A stretch of DNA of 32,635 nucleotides from an uncultured Bacteroides sp. GTDB taxonomy: Bacteria; Bacteroidota; Bacteroidia; Bacteroidales; Bacteroidaceae. The stretch lies in assembly GCA_905203765.1 (NCBI GenBank), contig CAJKXC010000026.1, forward strand, positions 1 through 32,635, read 5' to 3'. The notes beneath the pieces are model-generated. The model had not been told where the DNA came from. It ran no database searches and saw only the letters and a list, made by a program, of their open reading frames with translations. This document shows, one piece after another, positions 1 through 6,825 of this stretch (position 1 is the first letter of the stretch; each line of letters begins with the position of its first letter). Made by a program: the position numbers and the translations under genes.

Positions 1-2
1 AA

Positions 3-1070
3 ATGAAAAAGCATAATTTCAATGCAGGACCTTCCATTCTTCCGCGTGAGGTGATTGAGGATACAGCGAAGGCTATTTTAGATTTCAATGGATCCGGACT
101 CTCTTTGATGGAGATTAGCCATCGTGCTAAAGACTTCCAACCCGTAGTGGACGAAGCTGTGGCATTATTCAAAGAATTGCTCAATATTCCCGAAGGCTAT
201 TCGGTATTGTTCTTGGGTGGTGGTGCCAGTCTGGAATTCTGCATGATACCTTTCAATTTCCTCGAAAAGAAAGCTGCTTATCTGAATACTGGTGTATGGG
301 CCAAGAAGGCGATGAAAGAAGCTAAGGCTTTCGGTGAAGTTGTAGAAGTAGCCTCTTCTGCCGAAGCCAACTATACTTATATTCCGAAGGATTATACAGT
401 TCCGGCTGATGTAGATTATTTCCATATTACGACTAATAATACTATTTACGGTACGGAACTGAAGAGCGACCTCAATGTCAATGTTCCGATGATTGCCGAT
501 ATGTCTTCCGATATTTTCTCCCGTCCTATCGACGTGTCTAAATATATCTGTATCTATGGTGGTGCACAGAAGAACCTGGCTCCTGCCGGTGTAACATTTG
601 TCATTGTAAAGGATGAAGCCGTAGGTAAGATGTCGCGTTATATTCCGACAATGCTGAATTATCAGACTCATATTGATGGCGGTTCTATGTTCAATACTCC
701 CCCTGTTGTTCCTATCTACGCAGCATTGCAAACTCTGCGCTGGATCAAGGCACAAGGCGGTGTGAAGGAAATGGAACGCCGCGCCATTGAAAAGGCTGAT
801 ATGCTATATGCCGAGATAGACCGTAACAAACTGTTTGTGGGCACAGCAGCTAAAGAAGACCGTTCACGCATGAACATCTGCTTCGTAATGGCTCCCGAAT
901 ACAAAGACCTTGAAGCTGACTTCCAGAAGTTTGCTACCGAAAAAGGTATGGTAGGTATTAAGGGACATCGTTCGGTAGGTGGATTCCGTGCATCTTGCTA
1001 CAATGCAATGTCGAAAGAAAGCGTACAAGCGCTGATTGACTGCATGCAGGAATTTGAGAAACTTCATTAA
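3..1070 (+). CDS. serC: Phosphoserine aminotransferase
   Basis: PLP-dependent class V aminotransferase that converts 3-phosphohydroxypyruvate and glutamate to O-phosphoserine in the cytosolic serine pathway. The N-terminus (NFNAGPSILP) and the PLP-lysine segment GGAQKNLAPAG, with Lys190, are characteristic of SerC. The 355-residue length is normal for the family. The start codon sits two bases into the window, so its promoter is not visible. It is followed at 117 bp by serA on the same strand, with a large hairpin in between, and then by a DUF1015 gene. The order serC-serA-DUF1015 implies one serine-biosynthesis operon. Confidence 0.97.
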   Translation: MKKHNFNAGPSILPREVIEDTAKAILDFNGSGLSLMEISHRAKDFQPVVDEAVALFKELLNIPEGYSVLFLGGGASLEFCMIPFNFLEKKAAYLNTGVWAKKAMKEAKAFGEVVEVASSAEANYTYIPKDYTVPADVDYFHITTNNTIYGTELKSDLNVNVPMIADMSSDIFSRPIDVSKYICIYGGAQKNLAPAGVTFVIVKDEAVGKMSRYIPTMLNYQTHIDGGSMFNTPPVVPIYAALQTLRWIKAQGGVKEMERRAIEKADMLYAEIDRNKLFVGTAAKEDRSRMNICFVMAPEYKDLEADFQKFATEKGMVGIKGHRSVGGFRASCYNAMSKESVQALIDCMQEFEKLH

Positions 1071-1080
1071 TAATATTTGA

Positions 1081-1170
1081 TTCACCACAGAGGACACAGA
1101 GTCCCACAGAGACTGGACTAAAGAAAAAAACTCTGTGAAACTCTGTGCTACTCTGTGGTGAATTCTTTTT
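1081..1170 (+). repeat. Composite CACAGAG/CTCTGTG hairpin between serC and serA
   Basis: The left arm (1081-1111) starts TTCACCACAGAG and adds two more CACAGAG units. The right arm (1131-1162) holds CTCTGTG three times and ends GGTGAA. Pairing gives 12 + 7 + 7 = 26 base pairs, broken only by a 2x3 and a 3x3 internal loop, with a 19-nt A-rich apical loop. A T-rich run (TTCTTTTT) follows. It could act as an attenuator or mRNA-stabilising hairpin between serC and serA, or be a dispersed intergenic repeat. I recall similar CACAGAG-type repeats in other bacteria, but this was not searched. Confidence 0.85.
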
Positions 1171-1186
1171 AATACCAATTAGAATC

Positions 1187-2110
1187 ATGAAAGTATTAGT
1201 CGCAACAGACAAACCGTTTGCTAAAGTAGCAGTAGACGGTATTCGCAAAGAAATTGAAGCAGCGGGCTATGAACTCGTATTGCTGGAGAAATATGGTGAG
1301 AAGGCACAATTGCTGGAAGCTGTGAAAGATGCCAATGCCATTATTATCCGTAGCGACATCATTGATGCCGAAGTGTTGGATGCAGCCAAAGAACTGAAAA
1401 TCGTAGTGCGTGCCGGTGCCGGTGTGGATAATGTAGACCTTGCCGCTGCTACCGCCCACAATGTATGTGTAATGAATACTCCGGGACAGAACTCTAATGC
1501 CGTAGCCGAATTGGTTTTTGGCTTGATGGTAATGGCTGTCCGCAATATGTATAATGGTACATCCGGTACGGAACTGAAAGGCAAGAAGCTGGGTATCCAC
1601 GCTTACGGTAATGTAGGGCGCAACGTAGCTCGTGTTGCCAAAGGTTTCGGTATGGATATTTATGCTTACGATGCATTTTGCCCGAAAGAGGTTATTGAGA
1701 AAGACGGTGTGAAAGCGCTGGATTCTGTCGAAGAACTTTACTCTACTTGCAATGTCGTTTCTCTGCATATTCCTGCAACTGCGGAAACAAAGAATTCCAT
1801 CAACTATGCTTTGGTGAATAAGATGCCGAAGGGGGGCTTGCTGATAAATACTGCCCGCAAAGAAGTCATCAACGAAGCCGAACTGATTCAGTTGATGGAA
1901 GAACGTGCCGACTTGAAGTACATGACCGACATCATGCCTGCTGCCAATGAAACTTTTGCAGCCAAGTTTGCCGGACGTTACTTCTCTACACCGAAGAAGA
2001 TGGGTGCCCAGACTGCTGAGGCTAATATTAATGCAGGTATTGCAGCTGCCCAGCAGATTGTAGGTTTCTTGAAAGACGGTTGCGAGAAGTTCCGCGTAAA
2101 CAAGCAATAA
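1187..2110 (+). CDS. serA: D-3-phosphoglycerate dehydrogenase, short ACT-less form
   Basis: First step of serine synthesis: NAD-dependent oxidation of 3-phosphoglycerate. The 307 residues hold only the substrate- and NAD-binding domains; the C-terminal ACT regulatory domain of long SerA proteins is absent. The Rossmann glycines are in GIHAYGNVGRNVA (136-148), and the catalytic arginine is Arg224 in NTARKEVINE. Where the D-2-hydroxyacid dehydrogenase family normally has TPHIG, this protein reads TPKKMG (268-273), so lysine takes the position of the catalytic histidine. I recall this substitution from short type III PGDHs such as that of Entamoeba. I chose ATG at 1187 over an upstream frame extension at 1145, because MKVLVATDKP is the proper beta-strand start and the extension runs into the hairpin. 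Confidence 0.94.
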   Translation: MKVLVATDKPFAKVAVDGIRKEIEAAGYELVLLEKYGEKAQLLEAVKDANAIIIRSDIIDAEVLDAAKELKIVVRAGAGVDNVDLAAATAHNVCVMNTPGQNSNAVAELVFGLMVMAVRNMYNGTSGTELKGKKLGIHAYGNVGRNVARVAKGFGMDIYAYDAFCPKEVIEKDGVKALDSVEELYSTCNVVSLHIPATAETKNSINYALVNKMPKGGLLINTARKEVINEAELIQLMEERADLKYMTDIMPAANETFAAKFAGRYFSTPKKMGAQTAEANINAGIAAAQQIVGFLKDGCEKFRVNKQ

Positions 2111-2135
2111 TCTCCATTAAAATACACCTTGACTT

Positions 2136-3383
2136 ATGGCTATAATTAAACCTTTTAAAGGCGTTCGTCCACCGCAGAACTTGGTGGAACAAGTAGCTTC
2201 ACGTCCTTACGATGTGCTGAACTCTGCCGAAGCACGCGAAGAAGCGGCAGGAAATGAAAAATCTTTGTATCATATCATTAAACCTGAAATAGATTTCCCT
2301 GTCGGTACGGACGAGCACGATGAACGTGTTTATCAGAAAGCCGCTGAGAACTTCCGGATGTTCCAGGATAAAGGTTGGTTAGTACAAGATGATAAAGAGA
2401 ACTATTATGTATATGCCCAGACCATGAATGGCAAGACGCAGTATGGTTTGGTCGTAGGTGCATACGTTCCCGATTATATGAATGGCGTTATCAAGAAGCA
2501 CGAACTGACCCGTCGTGATAAGGAAGAAGACCGCATGAAGCATGTTCGTGTGAACAATGCCAATATTGAACCGGTATTCTTTGCTTATCCTGATGATGCA
2601 GTGTTAGACGCTATCATTGCCCGTTATACATCCCAGAAACCGGTGTACGACTTTATTGCTCCGGGTGATGGCTTTGGTCATACATTCTGGATCATCGACA
2701 AGCAAGAAGATATAGATGCCATCACTAAAGAGTTTGCCAAGATGCCCGCACTCTATATTGCCGATGGACACCATCGTAGTGCTGCTGCTGCTTTGGTCGG
2801 TGCAGAGAAGGCCAAGCAGAATCCGAATCATCGTGGTGATGAGGAGTACAACTACTTCATGGCTGTTTGTTTCCCGGCTAATCAGTTGACGATTATCGAT
2901 TACAACCGTGTAGTGAAAGATTTGAATGGCCTGACTCCCGAACAGTTCCTTGCTGCCGTAGGCAAGAACTTCGTCGTAGAAGAAAAAGGAACTGAAATCT
3001 ACAAACCTTCCGGCCTGCACAACTTTTCCCTCTATCTGGGTGGAAAGTGGTATAGCCTGACAGCTAAGCCGGGCACTTACAACGATAATGATCCTATCGG
3101 CGTACTTGATGTAACCATATCATCCAATCTGATTCTGGATGAAGTGCTCGGCATCAAGGACCTGCGTTCTGATAAGCGCATCGACTTTGTTGGCGGTATC
3201 CGTGGTTTGGGCGAACTGAAGAAACGCGTAGACAGTGGGGAGATGAAAGTTGCTTTGGCCCTCTATCCTGTTTCCATGAAGCAGCTGATGGATATTGCCG
3301 ATACGGGCAACATCATGCCGCCCAAGACTACTTGGTTTGAACCGAAGTTGCGTTCCGGCTTGGTAATCCACAAATTGGATTAA
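2136..3383 (+). CDS. DUF1015 family protein in the serine operon
   Basis: A 415-residue soluble protein that I recognise as DUF1015, a family of unproven function. Its hallmark is the segment YIADGHHRSAAA around residues 207-218. It has no signal peptide or membrane segment. It lies 25 bp after serA and is the last gene before a terminator, so it is very likely co-transcribed with serC and serA. The DGHHR motif resembles the nucleotide-binding motif of ParB/Srx-fold proteins, including free-serine kinases. Together with the operon context, that makes a role in serine or phosphoserine metabolism plausible, but this is inference. No serB phosphatase gene is present in the window. Confidence 0.9.
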   Translation: MAIIKPFKGVRPPQNLVEQVASRPYDVLNSAEAREEAAGNEKSLYHIIKPEIDFPVGTDEHDERVYQKAAENFRMFQDKGWLVQDDKENYYVYAQTMNGKTQYGLVVGAYVPDYMNGVIKKHELTRRDKEEDRMKHVRVNNANIEPVFFAYPDDAVLDAIIARYTSQKPVYDFIAPGDGFGHTFWIIDKQEDIDAITKEFAKMPALYIADGHHRSAAAALVGAEKAKQNPNHRGDEEYNYFMAVCFPANQLTIIDYNRVVKDLNGLTPEQFLAAVGKNFVVEEKGTEIYKPSGLHNFSLYLGGKWYSLTAKPGTYNDNDPIGVLDVTISSNLILDEVLGIKDLRSDKRIDFVGGIRGLGELKKRVDSGEMKVALALYPVSMKQLMDIADTGNIMPPKTTWFEPKLRSGLVIHKLD

Positions 3384-3408
3384 TGAGTGGAATTATAACA
3401 TACTGAAT

Positions 3409-3441
3409 GAGGATGCTTTTCTGTGAAAGGCATCCTCGTTT
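3409..3441 (+). terminator. Intrinsic terminator of the ser operon
   Basis: GAGGATGC and GCATCCTC form the base of a stem that continues inward as TTTC/GAAA around a TGT loop, about 13 pairs with one T-G wobble. GTTTC follows, so the U-tract is short. It lies 26 bp after the DUF1015 stop and before the next start at 3460. Confidence 0.65.
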
Positions 3442-3459
3442 CATAACATAAAAGGACTA

Positions 3460-4035
3460 ATGAAGATACTTATTCTCAATAGCAGTCCCCGCCGCCGGGG
3501 AAATATCTCGAAGATGCTGGAAGCAATGAAGCAGGAAGCAGAGAATGGTGGGGCGGAAGTAACCTTTGTGCATGTCTCCGATTTGCAGGTTCATCCTTGT
3601 ATCGGTTGCATGAAGTGCCGTGATTCACTGAAGTGCTGTTTGCCCGAAGACGATGCACAAAAAGTATTGCAGGCGGTGAAAGAGGCGGATGCTTTGATTG
3701 TCGGCGCTCCTTGTTATTGGGGAAATCTGCCGGGTGAGTTGAAGGTGCTTTTTGACCGTATGGTCTACGGCATGATGGGGGAGAACTCCTGGGGAATGCC
3801 CCTTCCGCTGCATAAAGGCAAGAAGGCAATTATTGTAAGTACGTGCACCACCCCTTATCCCTTCAATATCCTTTATCACCAGACGCGCGGTGTAGTAAGA
3901 GCTTTGAAGGAGATTCTGAAATGGAGTGGCTTCAAGATAGTGAAAACGATTGAGAGGGGCGGTACTAAGAAGCATCCGGAACTGTCGGACAAAGAGATGG
4001 CGCGTTGCCGTAAGTCTGTACATAAACTTCTGTGA
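3460..4035 (+). CDS. Flavodoxin-fold NAD(P)H-dependent FMN reductase-like protein
   Basis: A 191-residue cytosolic protein of the NADPH-dependent FMN reductase/flavodoxin-like family, expected to bind FMN and reduce quinones or other acceptors. Visible motifs are the N-terminal phosphate-binding strand and loop ILILNSSPRRRGNISKM (FMN phosphate site), a cysteine-rich CIGCMKC segment near residues 48-54 typical of iron-sulfur-flavoprotein relatives, and GAPCYWGNLPGELK, the second flavin loop. It is the first gene after the ser terminator and precedes an FKBP gene by 26 bp. The specific substrate cannot be inferred. Confidence 0.85.
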   Translation: MKILILNSSPRRRGNISKMLEAMKQEAENGGAEVTFVHVSDLQVHPCIGCMKCRDSLKCCLPEDDAQKVLQAVKEADALIVGAPCYWGNLPGELKVLFDRMVYGMMGENSWGMPLPLHKGKKAIIVSTCTTPYPFNILYHQTRGVVRALKEILKWSGFKIVKTIERGGTKKHPELSDKEMARCRKSVHKLL

Positions 4036-4061
4036 TAGTAGAAAACAGTTATTTGAATATT

Positions 4062-4463
4062 ATGGGGCGTAAAGAAGAATATAAACAGCAGAATGAGCAG
4101 TTCCTGGAATCACTGCGTTCTGAGAAAGACATAAAAGAATTGGCTGCCGGGGTGCTTTACCGGGTATTAGAGGCGGGGCAGGGAGACATTACTCCTCGCC
4201 GTAATAGCGTGGTGTCTGTTCACTATAAGGGTACACTTATCAATGGGCGTGAATTTGATAATTCCTGGAAGCGGAATTGTCCCGAAGCTTTCCGCTTGAA
4301 CGAAGTGATTGAAGGCTGGCAGATTGCCTTGCAACAAATGCATGTGGGAGACCGTTGGATGATTTATATCCCTTATACTGTTGGCTATGGTACGCGTGCC
4401 AGTGGCCCGATTCCGGCATACTCAACTTTAGTATTTGAAGTACAATTATTAAGTATCGCTTGA
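4062..4463 (+). CDS. FKBP-type peptidyl-prolyl cis-trans isomerase
   Basis: A 133-residue single-domain FKBP without a signal peptide. The motifs VSVHYKGTLINGREFDNS, then GWQIALQQMHVGDRWMIYIP and a C-terminal VFEVQLLSI, are the classic FKBP strand order. It catalyses proline isomerisation or chaperones folding; it is shorter than Mip/FkpA proteins because it lacks the dimerisation helices. I set the start at ATG 4062; a GTG at 4032 overlaps the upstream stop and adds only non-conserved residues. Its stop TGA (4461-4463) overlaps an ATG at 4463, a possible coupled start for the next small gene. Confidence 0.9.
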   Translation: MGRKEEYKQQNEQFLESLRSEKDIKELAAGVLYRVLEAGQGDITPRRNSVVSVHYKGTLINGREFDNSWKRNCPEAFRLNEVIEGWQIALQQMHVGDRWMIYIPYTVGYGTRASGPIPAYSTLVFEVQLLSIA

Positions 4464-4519
4464 TGAACAAAACTTCTTCGCAGCTTGTTAGCATATTATT
4501 AATTGAAAAATCAATAGGT

Positions 4520-4657
4520 ATGATAGATAAGAAAAAGAAGAAGGAAATGCTGCCCGGGCAGCAGATTGGCCTTTACGGCAAAGCCGACAAGAAAGACGTC
4601 AGGCAGATGGTTAAGATTTTGAATCCTGACAAGAACAGTATGGAGAGCAGAGGTTAG
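4520..4657 (+). CDS. Small basic protein of unknown function
   Basis: A 45-residue lysine-rich protein (starts MIDKKKKKEM, ends NPDKNSMESRG) with no membrane segment. I do not recognise a named family. The ATG at 4520 is favoured because the charged sequence starts there; a longer 64-residue form could start at ATG 4463, overlapping the FKBP stop as TGATG. The stop TAG lies in the loop of the operon terminator. Position and spacing suggest co-transcription with the reductase and FKBP genes. Confidence 0.6.
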   Translation: MIDKKKKKEMLPGQQIGLYGKADKKDVRQMVKILNPDKNSMESRG

Positions 4658-4672
4658 TCCTCTGCTTTTTTT
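4646..4672 (+). terminator. Intrinsic terminator with both convergent stop codons in its loop
   Basis: AGCAGAGG (4646-4653) and CCTCTGCT (4659-4666) form a perfect 8-bp stem followed by seven T residues. The five-base loop TTAGT carries TAG of the plus-strand small gene and, on the other strand, TAA of the glycerate kinase. The T-tract is only on the plus side, so it should terminate the 3460-4657 operon. Confidence 0.85.
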
Positions 4673-5877
4673 GTGTTGTCTCTTTTTTCAGATGAAGCAT
4701 TACCGCAGCATCGGGCGGTGCGGCAAATCTGTTCTACCGTCCTGCTGATATTCTGCTTTGCAAAGGCGGGGTTCATTGCCTGCTCTAAAGTCATGGACAA
4801 AGGAGTAATGGAGAATACTCCCTGGAATCCTGCCTGATTCAATAACTCTGCATCCTCGACAGCACCTGCCAATAGAATAACCGGAATCTGCTGTACCTTT
4901 GCCTCTTCCAGTATACCGAAGGGCACTTTCCCCATAACAGTCTGCCGGTCTGCCTTACCCTCTCCGGTGATGACGAGATCAGCACCTTTTATCCTCTCGC
5001 CGAAGCGGAGCGCATCCAGTAACAACCGGATGCCGGGTTTCAGTTCTGCATTCAGAAATGCCGATAGCCCCCCACCCATGCCGCCGGCAGCACCGGCACC
5101 GGGTAGGGATGATATGTCTTTGCCTGTCGATTGGCGGATTACTTCAGCAAGTTTCACCATACCTGCATCCAGTTTGGCTACTATTTCCGGGTCCGCCCCC
5201 TTTTGCGGGGCAAAGACTGCTGCAGCGCCGTCGGCACCGATAAAAGGATTCCGAACATCGCAGGCTGCAGTGAAATGACCATCCTTGAGGGCAGGGTGCA
5301 CAGACGAGAAATCGACGGAAGCAACCTCGGCAAGCAATGCCCCGCACATCGCTTTTGGTACCCCGCACATGCCTTTCGGATGCCTTGTTCCCAATTCCTG
5401 CCCGGCTTCATCCAGGAAACGGAAGCCCAACGCTTGCAGCATTCCCAGTCCGGCATCATTGGTGGCACTGCCGCCCAGCCCGATGATGAAACGCCGGCAT
5501 CCCCGTTCCAAGGCATCGCGTATCAGTTCTCCCGTTCCGAAAGTGGTAGTCAGCATCGGGTTACGTTCCCCCTGGGGCACGAGGGGGAGTCCGCTGATGG
5601 CTGCCATTTCGATAAAAGCCGTCTGTCCGTCGCCTGCAATGCCGTAGTGGGTATCGCGCATGTCCATCAGCGGAGAGTGGGCACGAACCGGGATGCGTGT
5701 TCCACCGGTGGCGGCAATGAGTGCATCCTGCATCCCTTCGCCACCGTCCGCCACGGGGAGACAGAGGATTTCACATTCGGGAAAGACGTTGCGCACACCC
5801 TGTGCGGCGGCGGTTTCCGCTTCCGGCGAGGTGAGGCATCCTTTGAAGGAATCTATGGCAATAACTACTTTTTTCAT
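4654..5877 (-). CDS. Glycerate kinase
   Basis: Phosphorylates D-glycerate using ATP (GarK/GlxK type, cytosolic). The start MKKVVIAIDSFKGCLTSPEA, the ADGGEGM motif (43-49), GLGGSATNDAG near residue 145 and the late LVITGEGKAD are signatures of this family. At 407 residues it is somewhat longer than typical members (about 375-380); the extra C-terminal tail (SEKRDNTKKAED) reads straight into the terminator hairpin of the convergent operon. The two genes overlap by four bases at their stops. The product, a glycerate phosphate, is near the substrate of SerA, but the gene is divergent from the ser operon and has its own promoter. Confidence 0.93.
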   Translation of the reverse strand: MKKVVIAIDSFKGCLTSPEAETAAAQGVRNVFPECEILCLPVADGGEGMQDALIAATGGTRIPVRAHSPLMDMRDTHYGIAGDGQTAFIEMAAISGLPLVPQGERNPMLTTTFGTGELIRDALERGCRRFIIGLGGSATNDAGLGMLQALGFRFLDEAGQELGTRHPKGMCGVPKAMCGALLAEVASVDFSSVHPALKDGHFTAACDVRNPFIGADGAAAVFAPQKGADPEIVAKLDAGMVKLAEVIRQSTGKDISSLPGAGAAGGMGGGLSAFLNAELKPGIRLLLDALRFGERIKGADLVITGEGKADRQTVMGKVPFGILEEAKVQQIPVILLAGAVEDAELLNQAGFQGVFSITPLSMTLEQAMNPAFAKQNISRTVEQICRTARCCGNASSEKRDNTKKAED

Positions 5878-5925
5878 GCGGCAGGCAGGGGCTTGTTTTT
5901 ATGGAAATTCGGCGATATACCTATA

Positions 5926-5933
5926 CAAAGGTA
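5926..5933 (-). promoter_or_regulatory. -7 box of the glycerate kinase promoter
   Basis: On the minus strand this reads TACCTTTG, a perfect match to the Bacteroides TAnnTTTG element, and lies 48 bp before the ATG. No convincing -33 TTTG is visible at the usual distance. It is back to back with the yigZ -7 box 43 bp away. Confidence 0.6.
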
Positions 5934-5976
5934 GACTTTTCCGGTGTAAATCCCTGCATAAAACACGAAAACTGTA

Positions 5977-5984
5977 TATCTTTG
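5977..5984 (+). promoter_or_regulatory. -7 box abutting the yigZ start codon
   Basis: TATCTTTG matches the Bacteroides TAnnTTTG element and ends only four bases before the ATG at 5989. If it is used, transcription begins at or next to the start codon, giving a leaderless or nearly leaderless mRNA. No clear -33 element is seen. Confidence 0.55.
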
Positions 5985-5988
5985 CAGC

Positions 5989-6600
5989 ATGAGCGAAGAT
6001 ACGTATAAGACCATTGCCGCCCCATCCGAGGGAATTTACACGGAAAAGCGCAGCAAGTTTATTGCTATCGCCCTGCCGGTGCGTACGGTCGAAGAGGTGA
6101 AGGCGCATCTGGAAACCTATCAGAAGAAATACTACGATGCGCGCCATGCCTGCTACGCCTATATGCTGGGGCACGAGCGCAAGGACTTCCGCGCCAATGA
6201 CAACGGAGAGCCTTCCGGTACGGCGGGCAAGCCCATCCTGGGGCAGATAAATTCCAATGAACTGACGGATATTCTGATCATTGTAGTCCGTTACTTCGGC
6301 GGCATCAAACTGGGAACAAGCGGGCTGATTGTAGCCTACAAAGCTGCCGCCGCCGAAGCCATTGCCGCTGCCACGGTGATAGAAAAGACGGTGGACGAAA
6401 CGGTTACTTTCCTCTTCGAATATCCCATGATGAACGATGTGATGCGTGTGGTGAAGGAAGAGGAGCCGGAGATACTGGAACAATCGTACGATATGGACTG
6501 CCGCATGACGTTACGCATCCGTAAATCGATGATGCCCAGACTGCGGTCGCGACTGGAGAAGGTCGAGACGCTACACTTTGAGGACATCGCTGACGGATAG
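5989..6600 (+). CDS. yigZ: YigZ/IMPACT family protein
   Basis: A 203-residue protein of the YigZ (UPF0029/IMPACT) family, whose molecular role is still poorly defined and linked to translation control by homology to eukaryotic IMPACT. The N-terminal ribosomal S5-like fold holds the signatures GEPSGTAGKPIL and VVRYFGGIKLGTSGL; the C-terminal part is the DUF1949-type ferredoxin-like domain. The start MSEDTYKTIA matches the family N-terminus, and there is no other ATG nearby. It is divergent from glycerate kinase. Confidence 0.92.
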   Translation: MSEDTYKTIAAPSEGIYTEKRSKFIAIALPVRTVEEVKAHLETYQKKYYDARHACYAYMLGHERKDFRANDNGEPSGTAGKPILGQINSNELTDILIIVVRYFGGIKLGTSGLIVAYKAAAAEAIAAATVIEKTVDETVTFLFEYPMMNDVMRVVKEEEPEILEQSYDMDCRMTLRIRKSMMPRLRSRLEKVETLHFEDIADG

Positions 6601-6626
6601 AGGCGGACTCGGTGCTACACTCGGGG

Positions 6627-6712
6627 TACAATCATGTGGGATGATTCCTACAATCATGTATGATGATTCCTATAATCATGTATAATGATTCCTATAATCA
6701 TGTATGATGATT
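6627..6712. repeat. Four tandem 22-bp repeats, each a 17-bp dyad (array 1)
   Basis: Units begin at 6627, 6649, 6671 and 6693. Each contains AATCAT-N5-ATGATT, a 17-bp dyad, joined by a 5-bp linker CCTAC or CCTAT. Only the central five bases vary (GTGGG, GTATG, GTATA, GTATG) while the arms stay exact. This argues for selection on the dyad, or for recent duplication. The last unit lacks its final CC. The array occupies the 225-bp gap between yigZ and the HpaII-like gene. Confidence 0.9.
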
Positions 6713-6723
6713 ATATCCTCTTC

Positions 6724-6773
6724 TATACACTCAGGCAGGCTAAGGTATACACTCGTCCGGGTTAAGGTATACA
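6724..6773. repeat. Second short 22-bp tandem repeat next to array 1
   Basis: TATACACTC begins at 6724 and 6746 and TATACAG at 6768, so the spacing is again 22 bp; each of the two full units ends CTAAGG or TTAAGG. A lone TACACTC at 6616, before array 1, is 110 bp (5 x 22) from the copy at 6726. The sequence differs from array 1, but the period is the same. Confidence 0.7.
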
Positions 6774-6825
6774 GACGGGCTGCCTGCCCCGATATAAAAC
6801 GAACATTTAAAAAGAATAATAAGAT

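Noticed and set aside
5131..5934. 267-codon open frame on the plus strand
   Set aside because: It is antisense to glycerate kinase and its promoter, with no domain and no ribosome site.
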